Of a DNA stretch of 64,000 nucleotides, positions 32,945 through 41,782 are shown in pieces. Positions within the stretch are counted from its first letter, which is position 1, and each line of letters starts with the position of its first letter. This DNA comes from Gammaproteobacteria bacterium UBA2965 (GTDB taxonomy: Bacteria > Pseudomonadota > Gammaproteobacteria > Pseudomonadales > Azotimanducaceae): the NCBI GenBank assembly GCA_002348385.1, contig DEBD01000028.1:127695-191694 (forward strand). The letters are read 5' to 3'. The position numbers and the translations under genes are program-made. The notes below the pieces were generated by a model. It was not told the origin of the DNA and made no database searches. It worked only from the letters and a program-made list of their open reading frames with translations.

Positions 32945-33535
32945 ATGCTAGCGACAGTCTCTGATTATCAACGGATCCCGCGTATTCTGCGGCTCAATGT
33001 TGCCGGCCAGCCAGTGGACTGGGTGAGCTGGCAGGACGCTGTGTGTCTTTACGCCAGAGACATCGTGATCTGGGCTCTGGGAGATCCCGTGCTGCGTATC
33101 CGCGGCGGTCACAGCCGTATGGATGGGGCACAGTCCACGCTGGACGTTCACAGCATCATCGCCTGCGACGGAAGGGTTATGCCGCCGCAAAAGGGGGTGC
33201 CCCCGCTAACCAACGAGGCGCTGTTCAGGCGGGATCTCAACGTTTGCCTGTATTGTGGCGGGACCTTTTCCGACGGAACCCTCACGCGCGATCACGTGGT
33301 GCCCGGTTCGCGAGGCGGTAGAGACACCTGGGACAACGTGGTTGCCGCATGCAAGCGCTGCAATCACCACAAGGGAAGCCGCCTGCTCGAAGAGTGCGGG
33401 ATGGGGTTGCTGGCTCTGCCCTATGTGCCGAATTTTGCCGAGTATCTGGCGCTGACCAACAGCGGCCGAATTCTTGGCGATCAGATGGAATTTCTCAAAA
33501 AGAGTTTCAGCGCCAACAGCCGTCTGCTGCAATAG
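32945..33535 (+). CDS. HNH endonuclease domain protein
   Basis: A 196-residue protein. The C-terminal half is an HNH nuclease: the first zinc knuckle CLYCGG near 100, LTRDHVVPGSRGGRDTWDNVVAACKRCNHHKG near 112-142 with the DH, N and second CxxC. The N-terminal 90 residues (ILRLNVAGQPVDWVSWQDAVCLYARDIVIW) match the common stand-alone bacterial HNH proteins of about 190 residues, whose biological role is not known. It is not near mobile or restriction genes. Its TAG stop directly abuts the stop of the convergent M20 peptidase. Confidence 0.88.
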   Translation: MLATVSDYQRIPRILRLNVAGQPVDWVSWQDAVCLYARDIVIWALGDPVLRIRGGHSRMDGAQSTLDVHSIIACDGRVMPPQKGVPPLTNEALFRRDLNVCLYCGGTFSDGTLTRDHVVPGSRGGRDTWDNVVAACKRCNHHKGSRLLEECGMGLLALPYVPNFAEYLALTNSGRILGDQMEFLKKSFSANSRLLQ

Positions 33536-34945
33536 CTAACCTTTCCGGACGTGGTCGGCCAATACGTGGGCCACGCAAGCCGTTATCCGCTTCCCTGTGG
33601 CGATTTCCAGAAACTCGTTGGGTCCATGTGCGTTCGAGTTGGGGCCGAGCACGCCGGTAACTAGAAACTGCACTCCGGGGAAACTGTCGCCCAACATTTT
33701 CATGAACGGAATGGTTCCCCCCATGCCCATGTACATGGCCGGTTTGCCGAACGCTCGCGCGGAGGCGCGTTCCAGCGATTGTGCGAGCCAACCCGATACC
33801 TCGGGCGCGCACCAACCCGTCTGCGGGGTTTCCAGCGCGAAGTTCACCGTCGCACCTGCAGGTGGATCACGTTCGAGTTCTGCCTTGATGCTTGCCGCCG
33901 CGCCTTCGGCTTCCAGCGTGGGGGGTAACCGGAGCACCAGCTTCGCGCTGGTGCCGGGGCGAAGTGTGTTGCCGGCATCAGCTGGAGGTGGCGCGCCAGC
34001 GATGCCAACGGTAGCCAGGCTGGGCCGCCAGGCGTTGTTGATCAGCAGTTCCACGTTATCGGCGACCTCCGCGTGGGCGCCGTCTACCCAAGGGAAGCGC
34101 GACGTGACGGTGTCTCCTAGAACTGCCGCTACCGCGGTGAGCTGTTCCCGGGCGCTGTCTGGAATGTCCACATAGAGCGACGGGTGTAGCTGCCCCGTGC
34201 CGGCGTCTTCGATGCGCTCCAGCACGCTGCGCAGCAGCCGAAAGCTGGACGGCACAATCCCGCCCGCCGCACCCGAGTGCTGGCCCTCGGTGAGCACCTG
34301 CACCTCCAGAACGCCGGGCAGCATGCCCCGCAACGACGTGGTCACCCAGAGCTGCTCATAATTTCCGCACTCGGCATCCAGGCAGATGACCAGATCTGGT
34401 TGGCCGATCAGGTCGGAAAGCGCCTCCACGTAGAACGGCAGATCGAAGCTGCCACTCTCTTCGCAGCCCTCGATGAGCACCACGCAACGGCCATGGTCCA
34501 TGCCCTCGGCCTGCAGCGCGGCGATGGCGGTGAGGGAGCCGAACAGGGCATAGCCGTCGTCGGCGCCGCCGCGTCCGTAGAGCTTGCCGTCGCGCAGCAC
34601 CGGTTCCCAGGGCCCCAATCCATTTTCCCAGCCCGCGAATTCGGGTTGCTTGTCGTAATGCCCATAGAGCAGCACATTGCCTTTCCCGCCGGGTGTGGCG
34701 GGGATCTCGCAGGTCAGAACCGGAGTTCGCCCGGGCAGGGCGTGCATTTCGCAGTGTAATCCTTCGATGTCGAGGCTCCCGCACCAGTCGCGCAGCATTT
34801 CGACGGCTTTGTGCATGTGGCCGTTGGCCAGCCAGTCCGGATCGAAGGCGGGGGACTTGTTGGGAATCCGAATGTAGTCGCACAAGGTGGGAACGATGCT
34901 CTGCTCCCATCGTTCGTTGACGAACTGTTGGATCGGATCGGTCAC
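33536..34945 (-). CDS. M20-family dipeptidase
   Basis: A 469-residue zinc peptidase of the M20A type. Metal motifs: LLYGHYDKQPE near 93 (His and Asp), GRGGADDGYA near 123 (bridging Asp), EGCEESGS near 157 (catalytic and metal Glu), LDAECG near 188 and the C-terminal NAHGPNEF near 440 (His). The lid dimerisation domain lies between about 205 and 330 and contains TEGQHSGAAGG. It cleaves dipeptides or similar. It is the last gene of a minus-strand operon with the M17 aminopeptidase (15 bp gap) and lipA. Confidence 0.92.
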   Translation of the reverse strand: MTDPIQQFVNERWEQSIVPTLCDYIRIPNKSPAFDPDWLANGHMHKAVEMLRDWCGSLDIEGLHCEMHALPGRTPVLTCEIPATPGGKGNVLLYGHYDKQPEFAGWENGLGPWEPVLRDGKLYGRGGADDGYALFGSLTAIAALQAEGMDHGRCVVLIEGCEESGSFDLPFYVEALSDLIGQPDLVICLDAECGNYEQLWVTTSLRGMLPGVLEVQVLTEGQHSGAAGGIVPSSFRLLRSVLERIEDAGTGQLHPSLYVDIPDSAREQLTAVAAVLGDTVTSRFPWVDGAHAEVADNVELLINNAWRPSLATVGIAGAPPPADAGNTLRPGTSAKLVLRLPPTLEAEGAAASIKAELERDPPAGATVNFALETPQTGWCAPEVSGWLAQSLERASARAFGKPAMYMGMGGTIPFMKMLGDSFPGVQFLVTGVLGPNSNAHGPNEFLEIATGKRITACVAHVLADHVRKG

Positions 34946-34960
34946 GGGGCTGCCGTGGCC

Positions 34961-36325
34961 TCAGCCAGCGAAGCGTTGGCTCAGGTAGTCGAACACGGCA
35001 CGTACGCCCATGGCCTCGCCACCCTCGGGGCGCCCGGGCCGTGACCTCACGTTGTACGCCATGATGTCGAAGTGCACCCAGGGAAGTTTGCTCACGAACT
35101 GTTCGAGAAACAGGGCCGCCGTGATGGCGCCGGCGTAGGGTGATGCGGCCGAGTTGACGGTGTCGGCCACGTTGCTCTTGAGCATGTGCCGGTAGGGCTG
35201 GTGCAGCGGCATCCGCCATAGGGGGTCGTCGCTGCTCTGGCCGGTCTGATGCAGGGCATTGGCCACGTCGTCGTCGTTGCAGAACATGGCGGCGATTTCC
35301 GCACCGACGGCCGAGCGGGCGGAACCGGTGAGGGTCGAGTAGTCGATGATCAGGGCAGGATCCTGCTCCGCGGCAAGGGCCAGGCAGTCGCACATCACCA
35401 GGCGGCCTTCAGCGTCGGTGTTGTCGATCTCTACGCTGATGCCTTTGTAGGTTTCCAGCACGTCCCCGGGACGGTAGGCGTTCCCGGAGATGGCGTTTTC
35501 CACAGCCGCGACGAGCACACGCAGACGCACGGGTAGCTCGCGGCTCATGATCAGCGCCGCCAGGCCAAGCGCGTGGGCTGCCCCGCCCATGTCCTTCTTC
35601 ATGGTGCGCATGCCGCTGGCCGGCTTGATATTCAGCCCGCCGCTGTCAAAGCACACGCCTTTGCCCACCAGCGTGACGGCGGGATTGGCTGGGTCGCCCC
35701 AGCTGATGTCTACCATCCGGGGTGCGTCGGCAGCGGCCCGTCCCACCGCGTGGATGGCGCCATAGCCTTCCTTGAGCAGTTCGTCGCCCACCACCAGCCG
35801 GTATTCGGCGCCGTGGGTTTGGGCAACCTGCACCGCTTCGTCAGCCAGGCGTGAGGGTGTCATGTCTCCGGCGGGTATATTGATGAGGTCGCGCACCAGG
35901 ATGATTGCGGCTTCGGTATCGGCCAGCATGGATGCGTCGTTGCCTTCAGGTACCAGCAGCTGGGCGGGCTCGCGCTCGGAATCCTTGTAGCGGCTGAACC
36001 GGTATGCGCCCAGTGCCCAACCCAGCACCTGCAGGTCGGATACCGGCGTGGTCAGGGCATAGACGCCTTCCGGCAGCCGAAACGGCAGGCCGCCCAACGT
36101 GGCCAGAGATTCGGTGCCATCCCAGCCGACCGCCACTTCGGTGGGCGCTCCGGCTGCATCCGGCAGCCAGGCGATGTCCTGGCCGCGCCCTCGGAACTGG
36201 GATTTCTGCACCCACTGCTGGCTGAGCTCAGGAAGTTCGTTGCGCCAGGCCTCGAAGTCGGACTCTGCAACCAGGGTAATGGGTACCGGCGTGGTATCGG
36301 AGGTGTTCAATAAGGTGTCGGGCAT
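34961..36325 (-). CDS. M17 leucyl aminopeptidase family protein
   Basis: A 454-residue two-zinc aminopeptidase. The catalytic C-terminal domain starts around residue 150 (ILVRDLINIPAGDMTPSRLADEA); VGKGVCFDSGGLNIKPASGMRTMKKDMGGAA near 215-245 holds Lys and Asp ligands, and NTDAEGRLVMCDCLALA near 305-321 is the family signature with Asp, Glu and catalytic Arg. FLEQFVSK..WVHFDIMAYN is the closing strand. The N-terminal domain is poorly conserved, as usual. Together with the neighbouring M20 dipeptidase it could complete breakdown of short peptides. Confidence 0.93.
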   Translation of the reverse strand: MPDTLLNTSDTTPVPITLVAESDFEAWRNELPELSQQWVQKSQFRGRGQDIAWLPDAAGAPTEVAVGWDGTESLATLGGLPFRLPEGVYALTTPVSDLQVLGWALGAYRFSRYKDSEREPAQLLVPEGNDASMLADTEAAIILVRDLINIPAGDMTPSRLADEAVQVAQTHGAEYRLVVGDELLKEGYGAIHAVGRAAADAPRMVDISWGDPANPAVTLVGKGVCFDSGGLNIKPASGMRTMKKDMGGAAHALGLAALIMSRELPVRLRVLVAAVENAISGNAYRPGDVLETYKGISVEIDNTDAEGRLVMCDCLALAAEQDPALIIDYSTLTGSARSAVGAEIAAMFCNDDDVANALHQTGQSSDDPLWRMPLHQPYRHMLKSNVADTVNSAASPYAGAITAALFLEQFVSKLPWVHFDIMAYNVRSRPGRPEGGEAMGVRAVFDYLSQRFAG

Positions 36326-36335
36326 GATACGAAGC

Positions 36336-37331
36336 CTAGAGCATTCTCACGGGCACGTCGCCCAGACCCAGGTTGTTACCCTCTAGAATGCGATCCGCGC
36401 GGTAGCTCGACCGCACCAGAGGGCCGGAAGCCACCTCGGTGAAACCAAGGCTGAGGCCCCACTCCCGGTATTGATCGAACTCGTCTGGATGCACCCAGCG
36501 CGCCACCGGCAGGTGATTGCGTGTGGGCCGCAGGTACTGGCCCAGGGTGAGAATGTCCACCTCGTGGGCGCGCAGGTCTTCCATGGCCGCTTTGATCTCG
36601 TCGTCGGCTTCTCCAAGACCGAGCATCAAGCTGGACTTGGTGAGTACGTCTGGCCGAACCCGCTTGCCGCCCTGCAGTACGGACAGGGTTTGGGCATAGC
36701 CCGCGCGCGGGTCCCGCACTGTGCCCGTCAGGCGCTCCACGGTTTCCAGATTCTGCGCGAATACCTCGATGCCGGAGTTCACCACGGTAGCAACGTCATC
36801 CAGGCGTCCGGAAAAATCAGGGGTCAGCGCTTCTACCGCAGTGTTGGGGTTCTCCTGTTTGATGGCGCGCACGCAGGCGGCGTAGTGAGCGGCGCCCCCG
36901 TCGTCGAGGTCATCCCGATCTACGGAGGTCAGCACCACATAGCGCAGCGCCATGAGGCGCACGGACTTGGCCGCGTTGGCGGGCTCGGTGGGGTCGAGCC
37001 AGCCGTTGGGGTTGCCGGTGTCTACGGCGCAGAACTTGCACGCCCGAGTGCACACGGACCCCATCAGCATGATAGTGGCGGTACCGTTGCTCCAGCACTC
37101 TCCTATGTTGGGGCAGTGAGATTCCTCGCAAACCGTGGCTAGCTTGTGCTCGTGCACGGTGTCGCGCACGGCGCGGAACGCTTCCCCGCCGCCCAGGCGC
37201 ACGCGCAGCCAGGGTGGCTTGCGCGGGGTGACCGTGTCGCGATGGGCGCTGGTCTTCACGCCGTCTTTGATGGCCGTGAAACCCACCTCGGTGCGGAACT
37301 TTTGCCCGCTTGTGGGCGTGGAATTGCTCAT
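36336..37331 (-). CDS. lipA: Lipoyl synthase
   Basis: A 331-residue radical-SAM enzyme inserting two sulfurs into protein-bound octanoate. The auxiliary 4Fe-4S cluster motif CEESHCPNIGEC is near residues 69-80 and the radical-SAM motif CTRACKFC near 95-102. The C-terminal RSSYRAD carries the conserved Ser ligand. Length and order match bacterial LipA. The lipB partner is not in the window, and the gene is upstream of two peptidase genes with only 10 bp to the M17 gene, an uncommon setting. Confidence 0.96.
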   Translation of the reverse strand: MSNSTPTSGQKFRTEVGFTAIKDGVKTSAHRDTVTPRKPPWLRVRLGGGEAFRAVRDTVHEHKLATVCEESHCPNIGECWSNGTATIMLMGSVCTRACKFCAVDTGNPNGWLDPTEPANAAKSVRLMALRYVVLTSVDRDDLDDGGAAHYAACVRAIKQENPNTAVEALTPDFSGRLDDVATVVNSGIEVFAQNLETVERLTGTVRDPRAGYAQTLSVLQGGKRVRPDVLTKSSLMLGLGEADDEIKAAMEDLRAHEVDILTLGQYLRPTRNHLPVARWVHPDEFDQYREWGLSLGFTEVASGPLVRSSYRADRILEGNNLGLGDVPVRML

Positions 37332-37384
37332 ATCGGGGCATTGTACCCATAATGCGGCGCGGACTGTGTCCTAGAGGGGGTGTC

Positions 37385-38101
37385 ATGAGCGAGCGCGGCG
37401 TAATCGTAACAGGCGGCGCGAGCGGTATCGGAGCCGCTATCGCCCGTCGTCTGGCAGCCGACGGCTATACCGTGGCGGTCCTCGACCAGCGGGCGTTGGA
37501 GGGCTCCGACTCCGTCGCAGCCTATCAGGTAGATGTGACCGAATACGAAGCGGTGCGCCAGGCGGTGGACGACTTTGCCGGTCGGCTGGGGAGCCTGCAT
37601 GGTCTGGTCAACAACGCGGGGTGGGATAGGGCTCAGCGGTTCGTGGACACCACACCCCAGCTTTGGGACACGATTTTGAACATCAACCTTCGGGGACCCA
37701 TGAACGTCACTCACGCGGTGCTTCAACACCTGGTGCCTGCGGGAGCGGGGCGGGTGGTGAGTATTGCTTCGGACGCCGGTCGCGTCGGCTCCTCGGGGGA
37801 GGCTGTCTACTCGGCCGCCAAAGGCGGTACGGTGGCGCTGATGAAGACGCTGGCGCGCGAGCACGCCCGCCAGGGCATCACCTTCAACTCGGTATGCCCG
37901 GGCCCTACGCAAACGCCACTGTTCGAACAACTCGACGAGACAGGAAAATTGGCCGTTGCGCTGGAGCGTGCCATACCCATGCGCAGGCTGGGACAGCCCG
38001 ATGACTACCCGGGGATTGTGAGCTTCCTGCTGGGCGATGACGCTGCTTTCATTACCGGACAGACCATCAGCGTGTCGGGTGGGCTGACAATGAACGGCTA
38101 G
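37385..38101 (+). CDS. Short-chain dehydrogenase/reductase
   Basis: A 238-residue classical SDR. The cofactor loop TGGASGIG (9-16), an acidic residue at the end of strand 2 (VAVLDQRAL) pointing to NAD, the NNAG motif near 83-86, Ser in VVSIASDAG near 138, YSAAK near 151-155, and FITGQTISVSGGLTMNG at the C-terminus are all intact. GAGGGGG precedes ATG 37385. It resembles 2-hydroxycyclohexane-carboxyl-CoA dehydrogenase or FabG-like members. It is divergent from lipA and convergent with the ABC exporter. Confidence 0.92.
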   Translation: MSERGVIVTGGASGIGAAIARRLAADGYTVAVLDQRALEGSDSVAAYQVDVTEYEAVRQAVDDFAGRLGSLHGLVNNAGWDRAQRFVDTTPQLWDTILNINLRGPMNVTHAVLQHLVPAGAGRVVSIASDAGRVGSSGEAVYSAAKGGTVALMKTLAREHARQGITFNSVCPGPTQTPLFEQLDETGKLAVALERAIPMRRLGQPDDYPGIVSFLLGDDAAFITGQTISVSGGLTMNG

Positions 38102-38109
38102 CGTTCACG

Positions 38110-40008
38110 CTAACCAGCCGTGGTGTCCGGCGCCTCGTCCGTCTCCTGGAATTGCAGCGAGTGCAGGGTGTGATACAGGCCTTCGTTGGCGAGCAGCTCT
38201 TCGTGGGTACCGACTTCGTCCACGCGACCGTTGTGTAGCACCAGCACCCGGTCGGCTTCCTGGATGGTCTGCAGGCGGTGGGCGATGATGATGGACGTGC
38301 GCCCAGCCGTGAGTTGGCGCAGCGCATCCTGGATCAACAGCTCGGTCTCGGTATCAATACTGGCGGTGGCTTCGTCCAGAATTAGGATCTCCGGGTCGGC
38401 GGCCAGCACGCGGGCGAATGCCAGCAGCTGACGCTGGCCTTGGGACAGGTTCTGGCCCCGCTCGGACAACTCAGTGTCGTACCCGTTGGGCAGCGATGAA
38501 ATGAACCCGTGGGCGTTCACCCGTTGGGCTGCCTGCTGTGCTTTTTCACGTGTGATCCTGGCGTCGCCCAAGGCGATGTTGTCGTAGATGGTGCCTGAGA
38601 AGATATGGAAATCCTGCAGCACCACACCGATACGTATGCGCAGCTCGTGGGTGTGGATGCGGTTGAGGTCGATGCCATCCAGAAAAATCTGACCGTCGTC
38701 GAAGTCGTAGAACCGGCCTAACAGACGAATTAACGTACTCTTACCTGAGCCTGTTGGTCCCACGATGGCGAGCTTCTCGCCGGGTTGGATCACGAAGCTC
38801 ACATCTCGCAACACGGGCACGTCTGAATCGTAGGCGAAATCGAGGTTTTCGAACCGAACCTCTCCAGCCAGCCGCTCGGGCAGCACGGCGGGCTCGCTGG
38901 GCTCGTGGATTTTCTCGTCCCAATCCAGCGCCTGAAAGATGCGCTCGCCGCTGGCCATGGCGCGAAACAGGATGTTGGTCTGCTCTCCCAACGCCACGAT
39001 CGGGTGAAACAGCATGCCGACAAACTGAGTGAATAGAATGACCCCACCCAGTGTTATCTCATCCTGAATCGCCGAGCCGCCGCCATACCAGATGATGGCC
39101 CCGAGCGCGACGTGGGCGATGCTGTCGGTGAACGCGCCGTAGAGCGTCTCGTAGCGCATGGTGTGCAGCTCATGGTCGCGATTCTCCTCGTTGATGCGCG
39201 TGTAGGTCTCCAGATTGCGCTGCTGTCGCTCCGAAAGCTGAACCACCTGGAGTCCCGCCAGGTTTTCCTGCATGTATTGGTTCAGGGCCGAGAGCGACAT
39301 GCGCACCAGGCGGAATAGCTTGCGGGTGGCGCGCCGGAAATAGATGGTGACCCCACTCATGATGGGCAGCGCCAGCAGGAGGATCAAGGTGAGTTCCACG
39401 TTGATAGCCAGCATGATGAATAGTGCGACGAAAAAGGGAACGAACTCACCGATCAGCGTACCGACGCCCCTCAGCAGTTCGTACAGGGCCTCGATGTCGT
39501 TGGTCACCCGGGTCATCACCCGGCCTACCGCCACGCGGTCGTAAAACGAGGATGGGCGGGTCTCCAGGTGGCGGAACAGATCCTGGCGCAGGTCGCGCAG
39601 GCCGTTGATCACGGAGCTGATCAGCGTGATGCGGTGGGCGTGGCCGGTAAACGCCCAGGCCACCTGGAGAACGGCGTATAGGGCACATGCGGCCCATAGG
39701 GGATGTATCGACAGCCCGGCTGCCAGCCAATCCGTGAGTTCGATGAGGCCGAAATCGGGCGCCGCCACTTCGTCGGTTCCGCGAAGGATGTGGTCGATGA
39801 CCACCAGCGACAGAATGATGGGAAGTAAAACCTGTAGTGCGGAGGTGATCAGTACCAGCACGGCGCTCACTGCAAACGTGACGCGGTAGGGCTTAAGCCA
39901 GGCCAGCAAGCGGCGCAGCAGGCCGAGATTCAATACGGCGCCGGACAGTTCGGCATCGAACATGGAATAGTCGCGCTCGCCGGGTTTGCTGGCGTTGGCT
40001 TCCGCCAT
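38110..40008 (-). CDS. Heterodimeric ABC exporter subunit with the consensus ATP site (MdlB/YheH-like)
   Basis: A 632-residue half-transporter: six transmembrane helices to about residue 340, then an ATPase domain. Walker A is GPTGSGKST, the signature is LSQGQRQ (one base off LSGGQ), and Walker B LILDEATASID has the catalytic Glu. Paired with the upstream subunit, whose Walker B ends in Asp, the sequence predicts one full and one degenerate ATP site, as in TM287/288-type exporters. The ATG at 40008 shares its A with the upstream stop (TGATG). The substrate is unknown; relatives export lipids or drugs. Confidence 0.92.
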   Translation of the reverse strand: MAEANASKPGERDYSMFDAELSGAVLNLGLLRRLLAWLKPYRVTFAVSAVLVLITSALQVLLPIILSLVVIDHILRGTDEVAAPDFGLIELTDWLAAGLSIHPLWAACALYAVLQVAWAFTGHAHRITLISSVINGLRDLRQDLFRHLETRPSSFYDRVAVGRVMTRVTNDIEALYELLRGVGTLIGEFVPFFVALFIMLAINVELTLILLLALPIMSGVTIYFRRATRKLFRLVRMSLSALNQYMQENLAGLQVVQLSERQQRNLETYTRINEENRDHELHTMRYETLYGAFTDSIAHVALGAIIWYGGGSAIQDEITLGGVILFTQFVGMLFHPIVALGEQTNILFRAMASGERIFQALDWDEKIHEPSEPAVLPERLAGEVRFENLDFAYDSDVPVLRDVSFVIQPGEKLAIVGPTGSGKSTLIRLLGRFYDFDDGQIFLDGIDLNRIHTHELRIRIGVVLQDFHIFSGTIYDNIALGDARITREKAQQAAQRVNAHGFISSLPNGYDTELSERGQNLSQGQRQLLAFARVLAADPEILILDEATASIDTETELLIQDALRQLTAGRTSIIIAHRLQTIQEADRVLVLHNGRVDEVGTHEELLANEGLYHTLHSLQFQETDEAPDTTAG

Positions 40009-41768
40009 CAGGTGGTGGCTCCCATCAGGTCGTAATCGGATTCGTCGGCGCCCTCGCGCTGAATGCGCTCCAGCTCGGCGTACAGTCCACCCTGGGCGAC
40101 CAGCTCGTCGTGGGTGCCCACCTCCGCGATGCGGCCGGCTTCCAGGACCACTATCCTGTCCGAGTGTCTGGCCGTAGAGACTCTGTGAGAAACCAGCAGG
40201 GTGGTCTGCCCTGACCTCAAGCGCTTGAGCTCCGAGAGGATGTGCTCTTCGGTTTCCGTGTCCACGCTGGAGAAGCAGTCGTCCAGTATCAGCACGGGTG
40301 CTGCGCGAATGAGTCCTCGTGCAAGCGTGGCGCGCTGCTTCTGGCCTCCGGAGAGTGTGACACCGCGCTCTCCCACCAGCGTTTCCATCTGCTCGGGAAA
40401 CTCCTCGATGGTGTCCCTGAGATCGGCGGATGTCGCCGCCGCCCAAATCTGCTCGGTGTGCCGGTCGGGCTCGTCATAGGTGAGGTTATCTCGCAGCGGC
40501 TCGCCGAACAGAAAGGTGTCCTGAGGCACCATGGCGATCTGTGCCCTGAGCTGTGCCAATGGGTAGTCGCCTACGTCGTGACCGTCTATGAATACGTTAC
40601 CGGACGGTGTGTCCAGCAGGCGTACGATCTGCTTGAGCAGCGTGGTCTTTCCCGACCCGACGCGCCCCATGATGGAGATGGATTCGCCTTGCCGGATGTG
40701 AAGCGAAACTTGCTCCAGGGCGGGCGCTGCGGCTTCATAGTAACTAAACGTCAGCTCGCGAATGTCGATATCGCCCTGAATGTGTGCTGGTGCCGTGCCG
40801 CTGGGATGGTCGCTGATCTCTGGCTGCAGGTGCAGCACCTCGAACAGCCTATCGCTTGCCACCGCGGCGCGTTGAAACAGATTGACGATGAACCCCGCCA
40901 CGCGAAACGGCTGCACCACCATGTTTACGTACATGAAAAACGCGACAAGCTCACCAACGCTCATGGCGCCTTCCAGCACCAGGTAGCCGCCGTAGCCCAG
41001 AATGGTAATGGAGCAGATGGCGGCGATGCTGGGCATCCAGGCCGCCATGAGCGAGCCGATCTGAGACTGACGGTAGAAGGCGTTGGCGTACTGTTGGTTG
41101 GTATCGCCGAACCGGGCGATTTCGTTTTCTTCCTGCACCATGGCCTGAATGGTGCGTATGCCGGAGAGATTTTCCTGTACGTGGGCACCCAGGTCAGACA
41201 TGCGGTCCTGCACGTCTTTGGATGCGATGCCCATTTGCCGTGCAGACCATTGGGCGTACATGAACACGAACGGCATGGGTGGCAGCAGCAACAGGGTGAG
41301 CGTGGGCGAGAGGTACCACATGAAGCCAAAGCCCACGATGCTGGCGTACACGAGGATGATCAGCAGGATGGTGCCCATGGCAATCAGCCGCTGGATCAGA
41401 CTGATGTCGGCCACCGCCCGGGTCATCATGTCGCCGATAGTGTAGCGGCTGAAGAACTTGGATCCCTGGGTCTGCAGCGCGGCGAACAGGCTCTGGCGCA
41501 GATCGAAGGCAACGAACTGGCCCGCTTTCCGCACCGCCAACCGTGCATAGGAAACCACCCCGTACCGGGCGAGCACGCAGGCCACAATACCCGCCACCGG
41601 CATAGCCAGATCGCCGTTTCCTTCGGCGATGCGGTTGATACCAACGGCTACCAACAGCGGCACGAGGCCTTCGAACACCCGGGCGATGCCGAATGCGACG
41701 ATGCCGCCGGTGAGACGCCATTTATAAGGAGAAACGAAACTTTTGAGTCGGGCGAGAGATCTGAACAT
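40008..41768 (-). CDS. Heterodimeric ABC exporter subunit with degenerate ATP site (MdlA/YheI-like)
   Basis: A 586-residue half-transporter with six helices (IVAFGIARVFEGLVPLLVAV, GTILLIILVYASIVGFGFMW and others), coupling-helix segment RMSDLGAHVQENLSGIRTIQAM, and an ATPase domain from about 345. Walker A is GRVGSGKTT and the signature LSGGQKQR is canonical, but Walker B reads LILDDCFSSVD with Asp for the catalytic Glu, so its own composite site should be weak. ATG 41768 was chosen because it lies 14 bp after the asnS stop; longer alternatives run inside asnS. Confidence 0.92.
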   Translation of the reverse strand: MFRSLARLKSFVSPYKWRLTGGIVAFGIARVFEGLVPLLVAVGINRIAEGNGDLAMPVAGIVACVLARYGVVSYARLAVRKAGQFVAFDLRQSLFAALQTQGSKFFSRYTIGDMMTRAVADISLIQRLIAMGTILLIILVYASIVGFGFMWYLSPTLTLLLLPPMPFVFMYAQWSARQMGIASKDVQDRMSDLGAHVQENLSGIRTIQAMVQEENEIARFGDTNQQYANAFYRQSQIGSLMAAWMPSIAAICSITILGYGGYLVLEGAMSVGELVAFFMYVNMVVQPFRVAGFIVNLFQRAAVASDRLFEVLHLQPEISDHPSGTAPAHIQGDIDIRELTFSYYEAAAPALEQVSLHIRQGESISIMGRVGSGKTTLLKQIVRLLDTPSGNVFIDGHDVGDYPLAQLRAQIAMVPQDTFLFGEPLRDNLTYDEPDRHTEQIWAAATSADLRDTIEEFPEQMETLVGERGVTLSGGQKQRATLARGLIRAAPVLILDDCFSSVDTETEEHILSELKRLRSGQTTLLVSHRVSTARHSDRIVVLEAGRIAEVGTHDELVAQGGLYAELERIQREGADESDYDLMGATT

Positions 41769-41782
41769 CTTGCGCGGTGTGC

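Noticed and set aside
32945..33535. HNH protein as part of a mobile, restriction or CRISPR system
   Set aside because: Its neighbours are a lipoprotein and a peptidase, and no integrase, methylase or cas gene is present.
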